Below, piece by piece: positions 6,195 through 8,563 of a DNA stretch of 8,563 nt. This stretch comes from Actinomycetes bacterium. GTDB lineage: Bacteria > Actinomycetota > Acidimicrobiia > Acidimicrobiales > Acidimicrobiaceae. The notes under the pieces were generated by a model that saw only the letters and a list, made by a program, of their open reading frames with translations, was not told the origin of the DNA and searched no databases. Numbering within the stretch: the first letter of the stretch is position 1; each line of letters opens with the position of its first letter. The stretch covers positions 1 to 8,563 of the forward strand of contig JAKAPB010000052.1 of the NCBI GenBank assembly GCA_021823045.1, given 5' to 3'. Position numbers and translations under genes: made by a program.

Positions 6195-6200
6195 AGGTTA
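6195..6200 (-). promoter_or_regulatory. Candidate -10 element for leaderless photolyase transcription
   Basis: TAACCT on the minus strand (TANNNT type, 4 of 6 against TATAAT) lies exactly 6 bases before the first GTG of the photolyase, the same spacing as at hrcA. No usable Shine-Dalgarno is present and no clear -35 is seen. Confidence 0.35.
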
Positions 6201-6235
6201 GCAACTTCCATGCCGTCCGAAAAGAATTCTCTCAC

Positions 6236-8029
6236 TCAGTCGTCCAGCCTCAGCGCAGATATGAAAGCTTCTTGAGGTACTTCGACTCGCCCGATGTTTT
6301 TCATCCGCTTCTTGCCCTCTTTTTGCTTCTCCAGGAGTTTGCGCTTTCTGGTGATGTCACCTCCATAGCACTTTGCGAGTACATCTTTTCGTCGCGCCTT
6401 GATAGTCTCTCTGGCGATAATTTTTCCGCCAACTGAGGCCTGCACTGGCACATCAAAGAGCTGCCTAGGAATAAGCTCCCTCAATTTCTGAGTCATCTTT
6501 CGACCATAGTCATAAGCTTTAGCTTTGTGAATGATCGTAGAGAATGCGTCGACTGGTTCGCCATTTAGCATGACGTCCAGTTTGACGAGATCCGCTGGCA
6601 GATAAACGTCAAACTCGTAGTCCAGTGAAGCATAGCCCTTCGTCCTACTTTTAAGTTGGTCAAAAAAATCGATCACGACTTCCGAAAGGGGAAGCCTATA
6701 AACAAGCTCGAGTCTCTCCGGCGAAAGGTATTCCATCTTTAGCATCTCGCCTCGCCGAGTCTGACAAAGATCCATCACCGTCCCGATGTAATCACTCGGC
6801 GTTATGATCGACATCTTTAAATTAGGCTCCTCAATCCTCGCTATTGAGGTAGTTGGTGGAAGCTCAGATGGATTATCAATTTCGATAAATCCGTCTCGTG
6901 AATCGGTCTGATAGACCCGGTACTTCACCGAAGGCGCCGTTGCGATCAGGGAAAGATCAAACTCTCTTTCGAGCCTCTCGCGCACGATTTCCATATGAAG
7001 CAGGCCTAGGAAGCCGCATCTGAATCCAAAACCCAGCGCTCCTGATGTCTCAGGCTCATATGTTACGCTTGCATCGTTGAGCCTCAACTTCTCCAGCGAG
7101 TCGCGAAGCTCTTCAAACTCGTCGCCTTCTACTGGAAAAAGCCCGCAAAAAACCATCGGCTTGGGATCGCGATATCCAGATAGCGGCTCACTCGTTGGAC
7201 GTTGTGCGCTTGTTACCGTCTCTCCAGAGCGCGCCTCGCCCACGTCTTTAATCCCGGCAATCATATAGCCCACTTCCCCTGGACCAAGTTGATCAACGGC
7301 GACTGGATAGGGGTTCTTAATACCTATCTCCTCGGCGTCATGCACCGCCCCTGTCTGCATGAAGCGAAGCCTCTCGCCAGTCACTATCGTTCCTTGCACA
7401 ACCCTTATAGAACTGATTACCCCTCTGTACTGGTCGTAGTAGGAATCAAAAATTAAAGCCGACAAGGCGGCATTTCTATCACCTTTCGGAGGAGGAATCC
7501 GATCGAGAACCGCGTCCAGAAGGTGATCCACACCGGCACCCGTCTTTGCGGAAACCCTCAGGATGGACTCCGCAGGAATTCCAAGGATGGTCTCGATCTC
7601 CTGGGCGTATCGGTCAGGCTCAGCCTGAGGAAGATCGATCTTATTCAAGCAGGCAACGATCTCAAGATCGTTCTCCAGTGCCAAATAGCAGTTTGCTAGG
7701 GTCTGGGCCTCAATGCCTTGCGAAGCGTCTACCAGAAGGATGACCCCTTCGCAGGCGGCGAGTGACCTCGAAACCTCATATCCGAAGTCGACGTGACCCG
7801 GAGTATCTATTAGGTGGATAATGTGCCCTTTCCATGCCACCCTGACGTTCTGCGCCTTTATGGTTATTCCTCGCTCTCGCTCTATGTCCATAGAGTCGAG
7901 GTACTGCTCGCGCATTTGTCGCGGGTCAACGGCGTGAGTCAACTCCAGAATCCTGTCGGATAGTGTCGACTTGCCGTGATCGATGTGGGCAATGACGGAA
8001 AGATTGCGTATTAGATCTATTTCACTCAT
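6236..8029 (-). CDS. lepA: Elongation factor 4 (LepA), ribosomal GTPase
   Basis: LepA/EF4 is a translational GTPase that binds the 70S ribosome and is linked to back-translocation and to 30S subunit assembly. All GTPase boxes are visible: G1 AHIDHGKS (14-21), G2 RERGITI (51-57), G3 DTPGH (75-79), G4 NKID (129-132) and G5 SAK (160-162). Domain II and the EF-G-like domains follow (about 185-480). The LepA-specific C-terminal domain has [20 protein letters not shown] (531-550), [20 protein letters not shown] (554-573) and the end VEVPQEAF. At 597 residues it is a compact full-length form without the longer N-terminus of some actinobacterial LepA. The ATG start fits the family but has only a poor ribosome binding site. 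rpsT lies divergently upstream, as in other actinobacteria, and the photolyase follows 47 bases downstream. Confidence 0.98.
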   Translation of the reverse strand: MSEIDLIRNLSVIAHIDHGKSTLSDRILELTHAVDPRQMREQYLDSMDIERERGITIKAQNVRVAWKGHIIHLIDTPGHVDFGYEVSRSLAACEGVILLVDASQGIEAQTLANCYLALENDLEIVACLNKIDLPQAEPDRYAQEIETILGIPAESILRVSAKTGAGVDHLLDAVLDRIPPPKGDRNAALSALIFDSYYDQYRGVISSIRVVQGTIVTGERLRFMQTGAVHDAEEIGIKNPYPVAVDQLGPGEVGYMIAGIKDVGEARSGETVTSAQRPTSEPLSGYRDPKPMVFCGLFPVEGDEFEELRDSLEKLRLNDASVTYEPETSGALGFGFRCGFLGLLHMEIVRERLEREFDLSLIATAPSVKYRVYQTDSRDGFIEIDNPSELPPTTSIARIEEPNLKMSIITPSDYIGTVMDLCQTRRGEMLKMEYLSPERLELVYRLPLSEVVIDFFDQLKSRTKGYASLDYEFDVYLPADLVKLDVMLNGEPVDAFSTIIHKAKAYDYGRKMTQKLRELIPRQLFDVPVQASVGGKIIARETIKARRKDVLAKCYGGDITRKRKLLEKQKEGKKRMKNIGRVEVPQEAFISALRLDD

Positions 8030-8148
8030 GGTCTGCCCAAAAGCCTAGGCGCAACGGCGCCAAAAGGTGTTTAGGCCTTCTAGACTCTTTTCTCTGCCGG
8101 GCGGGAACTCCGCATCAAGTGGCATAAAGAGTGAGGATCCTTCTCAAG
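8030..8148. promoter_or_regulatory. Divergent promoter region between lepA and rpsT
   Basis: This 119-base gap must hold promoters for both genes. On the minus strand TAGGCT (8047-8042) is a possible lepA -10, giving a leader of about 5 bases. On the plus strand TAGACT (8081-8086) is a possible rpsT -10, giving a leader near 57 bases. Neither has a good -35. Dyads include the 8-base palindrome GCCTAGGC (8043-8050) and GGCGC-AACG-GCGCC (8048-8061), and CCAAAAG occurs twice (8037-8043, 8060-8066). The region's role is inferred from gene orientation; the individual elements are weak. Confidence 0.4.
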
Positions 8149-8406
8149 ATGGCCAACATCAAGAGTCAAATCAAAAGAATAAAGACAAACGAAAAGTCGA
8201 GGGTCATAAACAAGGCCGTTCGTTCGGAAATCAAGACCCGCATTAAGTCCGCCGTCGATTCGGCGAGCAACGGTAGCGATGATGCCGAGACAAATCTGAG
8301 AACCGCCATCAAGAAGCTTGATAAGGCGGCTTCGAAGGGCATCATCCACAAGAATCAGGCAGCTAGGCGCAAGTCTCGTCTGATGAAGCAGATCGCTTCT
8401 CTCTAA
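8149..8406 (+). CDS. rpsT: 30S ribosomal protein S20
   Basis: S20 is a small basic primary binder of 16S rRNA in the 30S subunit. The 85 residues begin [18 protein letters not shown], the family's characteristic N-terminus. They continue through [12 protein letters not shown], a short acidic linker (NGSDDAE, 41-47), [20 protein letters not shown] and the end [12 protein letters not shown]; length is typical. A longer frame starting at GTG 8131 would add six residues (start of MRILLK), but the family pattern clearly supports ATG 8149. GAGGA (8133-8137) is the likely ribosome binding site, though its 11-base spacing to ATG is somewhat long. The gene is divergent from lepA, a neighbourhood seen in other actinobacteria such as Streptomyces. 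Hairpins follow within 90 bases of the stop, so it is probably transcribed alone. Confidence 0.97.
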   Translation: MANIKSQIKRIKTNEKSRVINKAVRSEIKTRIKSAVDSASNGSDDAETNLRTAIKKLDKAASKGIIHKNQAARRKSRLMKQIASL

Positions 8407-8414
8407 CAAAGCAA

Positions 8415-8441
8415 ACTTTGCACTAGCTAGTCCAAAGTGCA
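8415..8441 (+). terminator. Alternative hairpins just after rpsT
   Basis: Two mutually exclusive 6-base stems overlap here: ACTTTG (8415-8420) with CAAAGT (8433-8438), and TGCACT (8419-8424) with AGTGCA (8436-8441). The second is followed by TGTTTTC, a short T-run, 13 bases past the stop of rpsT. It may be a modest rpsT terminator. Confidence 0.4.
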
Positions 8442-8461
8442 TGTTTTCAGCTTGGTCCATA

Positions 8462-8490
8462 AAAGCGGCGGCCATTGGGTCAGCCGCTTT
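8462..8490. terminator. GC-rich hairpin, likely terminator
   Basis: AAAGCGGC (8462-8469) and GCCGCTTT (8483-8490) form a perfect 8-base stem with a 13-base loop. It ends in T3 on the plus strand and in T4 on the minus strand (GCCGCTTTTATGG), so it could end rpsT transcription and also that of a minus-strand gene lying to the right. No long U-tract follows, which keeps the confidence moderate. Confidence 0.5.
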
Positions 8491-8499
8491 GTGATCTCT

Positions 8500-8534
8500 G
8501 CGTCTAGCTATTCGCCAGTAAATAGCGTCTAGCT
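8500..8534. repeat. Direct repeat of GCGTCTAGCT
   Basis: GCGTCTAGCT occurs at 8500-8509 and again at 8525-8534, 25 bases apart start to start. Between and across the copies GCTATT (8507-8512) and AATAGC (8521-8526) form a 6-base inverted repeat with an 8-base loop. No function is recognised; no gene can be supported from here to the right edge. Confidence 0.5.
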
Positions 8535-8563
8535 TTAGTGCCTTGCTCTTTTGCGTCGATAGA

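Noticed and set aside
8080..8475. Open frame of 131 codons on the minus strand across rpsT
   Set aside because: It covers all of rpsT in antisense, resembles no family I recognise and would run through the hairpins after rpsT. Its frame seems open further to the right, but nothing supports coding.

Overview
The window looks like a housekeeping stretch of an actinobacterial chromosome of medium GC (roughly half). The evidence is the order hrcA-dnaJ-rsmE, lepA divergent from rpsT, frequent TTG and GTG starts, and two genes that look leaderless. A member of the Acidimicrobiia or a similar lower-GC actinobacterium would fit, but this is inference: no rRNA or other decisive marker is present.

Layout from left to right. 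The minus strand carries the 5' part of rsmE (16S rRNA m3U methyltransferase, cut by the left edge). Next come dnaJ and hrcA, transcribed hrcA->dnaJ with only 2 bases between them, and a family 2 glycosyltransferase of the polyprenyl-phosphate sugar synthase type. After a 217-base divergent intergenic region, the plus strand carries a single FTR1-type iron permease. It converges on, and overlaps by 8 bases, a minus-strand class I photolyase. Upstream of the photolyase on the same strand is lepA (elongation factor 4). A 119-base divergent region separates lepA from plus-strand rpsT (ribosomal protein S20). The last 157 bases hold hairpins and a short repeat but no gene that I can support.

The genes form two conserved blocks: rpsT/lepA for translation, and hrcA/dnaJ/rsmE for heat-shock control, chaperoning and ribosome modification. 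In many actinobacteria hemW or related genes lie between lepA and hrcA. Here that place is taken by photolyase, iron permease and glycosyltransferase genes with no obvious joint pathway.

I found no mobile element, CRISPR array, tRNA or clearly new system. The points worth a second look are regulatory: -10-like hexamers exactly six bases upstream of the hrcA and photolyase start codons, no CIRCE operator but a short palindrome in the hrcA promoter, hairpins that take in stop codons, and many TTG starts.
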